This document shows, in pieces, positions 6,241 through 6,945 of a stretch of 6,945 bases of DNA. This DNA comes from Candidatus Omnitrophota bacterium (GTDB lineage: Bacteria > Omnitrophota > Gorgyraeia > 2-01-FULL-45-10): NCBI GenBank assembly GCA_016214245.1, contig JACROW010000049.1:1-6945 (forward strand). Direction: 5' to 3'. Within the stretch, counting starts at the first letter, position 1. The number at the start of each line of letters is the position of its first letter. The position numbers were made by a program, and so were the translations under genes. The notes beneath the pieces were generated by a model that searched no databases, was not told where the DNA came from, and was given only the letters and a program-made list of their open reading frames with translations.

Positions 6241-6945
6241 ATGAGGCCGGTTGAGATTAGGAAAGGGATCTACTGGATGGGAGCAGTTGACTGGAATATG
6301 AGGACCTTCCACGGCCACACCTACACGACAAAAAGGGGCACTACTTACAACGCCTATCTCATTGTGGATGATAAGACAGCCTTGGTGGATACTGTATATG
6401 GACCTTTTGCGGATGAGATGGTTGAAAAGATAAGAGAGATCATCCCGCCGGAAAAGATAGATTATATAATTGCAAACCATGTAGAGACAGACCATTCAGG
6501 CGTCATGCCTCGGCTGATGAAGCTATGCCCAAAAGCCAAAGTGATAGGCACCGCGAAATGTAAAGACGGATTATACAGGCACTATTATGAAAACTGGGAT
6601 TTTCAGGTGGTAAAGACGGGGGATAAGATAAGCCTTGGGAAGAGGACGCTCAACTTTATTGAGGCGGCTATGATACATTGGCCGGACAGCATGTTCACCT
6701 ATTGCCCGGAAGAAGAGCTTCTTATGCCGAACGATGCGTTCGGCCAGCATTATGCAACAAGCGAGAGATTCGATGACGAAGTCGATCAGGCCGTGCTTAT
6801 GGATGAAGCCGCGAAATATTACGGGAATATACTCTGGCCGCTCAGCTCCATCATATTAAAGAAGATCGAAGAAATTCAGAAGATGAATATACCGATAAAG
6901 ATGATCGCGCCGAGTCACGGAATAATCTGGCGCAAGGACCCGATG
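6241..6945 (+). CDS. fprA: Flavodiiron protein (FprA-type O2/NO reductase), 3'-partial
   Basis: The first 235 residues of a flavodiiron protein, a cytoplasmic enzyme that reduces O2 to water and/or NO to N2O with electrons from rubredoxin or a related donor. The visible part is the metallo-beta-lactamase-like domain. Diiron ligands are all present: H80, E82 and D84 in 'NHVETDHSG' (79-87), H146 in 'HWPDSM', D165 in 'PNDAFGQH' and H226 in 'PSHG'. The spacing agrees with characterised enzymes from Desulfovibrio and Moorella. The N-terminal 'YWMGAVDWNMRTFHGHTY' (11-28) is typical of the family. The flavodoxin (FMN) domain, expected after about residue 250, lies beyond the window, so any extra rubredoxin or flavin-reductase domain cannot be judged. 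Start chosen by the Shine-Dalgarno at 6228-6233 and the conserved N-terminus. Position after korAB and the NrnA-like gene suggests co-transcription. O2 versus NO preference cannot be told from sequence. Confidence 0.95.
   Translation, partial: MRPVEIRKGIYWMGAVDWNMRTFHGHTYTTKRGTTYNAYLIVDDKTALVDTVYGPFADEMVEKIREIIPPEKIDYIIANHVETDHSGVMPRLMKLCPKAKVIGTAKCKDGLYRHYYENWDFQVVKTGDKISLGKRTLNFIEAAMIHWPDSMFTYCPEEELLMPNDAFGQHYATSERFDDEVDQAVLMDEAAKYYGNILWPLSSIILKKIEEIQKMNIPIKMIAPSHGIIWRKDPM

Noticed and set aside
6220..6495. Minus-strand open frame of 91 codons at the start of the flavodiiron gene
   Set aside because: The plus strand there encodes a clear flavodiiron N-terminus with its metal ligands, so the antisense frame is a shadow.

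Overview
The window is a compact, one-direction (+ strand) gene cluster from what looks like an anaerobic bacterium. Every gene points the same way, gaps are at most 23 nt, and there is no stretch over 300 nt without a gene. No tRNA, rRNA, CRISPR array, insertion sequence, promoter or terminator could be recognised. Base composition is moderate by eye, with frequent ATA (Ile) and AGA/AGG (Arg) codons. A Sec-type signal peptide and clear Shine-Dalgarno sequences point to a bacterium. The set of oxygen-tolerant-but-B12-dependent ribonucleotide reductase, ferredoxin-linked 2-oxoacid oxidoreductase and flavodiiron protein points to a strict or nearly strict anaerobe. An uncultivated lineage such as Omnitrophota would fit, but this is a weak guess because nothing in the window is diagnostic for a taxon.

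Layout. (1) 1-365: the 3' part of a PduO-type cob(I)alamin adenosyltransferase, cut by the window start. (2) 362-2125: an adenosylcobalamin-dependent class II ribonucleotide reductase (nrdJ), overlapping the previous gene by 4 nt, so the enzyme that makes the cofactor sits directly before the enzyme that uses it. (3) 2141-2677: a YbhB/YbcL-type PEBP-fold protein with a signal peptide and a second, strongly primed in-frame start that would give a form without the signal. (4) 2674-4332 and 4333-5181: the fused gamma/alpha subunit and the beta subunit of a 2-oxoacid:ferredoxin oxidoreductase (korA, korB). (5) 5178-6217: an NrnA-like DHH/DHHA1 phosphoesterase broken by a 77-bp tandem duplication; removing one copy restores a normal 320-residue protein. 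(6) 6241-6945: the N-terminal, diiron-binding part of a flavodiiron protein (fprA), cut by the window end.

How they fit together. The adenosyltransferase and NrdJ form a clear functional pair for deoxynucleotide synthesis. KorAB would make or use reduced ferredoxin, and the flavodiiron protein would reduce O2 or NO to water or N2O, which would protect oxygen-sensitive iron-sulfur and cobalamin chemistry. NrnA-like enzymes recycle very short RNA and pAp. These last links are inferred from family knowledge and from gene order.

The most notable points are the frame-breaking 77-bp duplication (possibly a real mutation, possibly an assembly join) and the dual-start signal on the PEBP-fold gene. 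I did not find evidence for a wholly new biological system.
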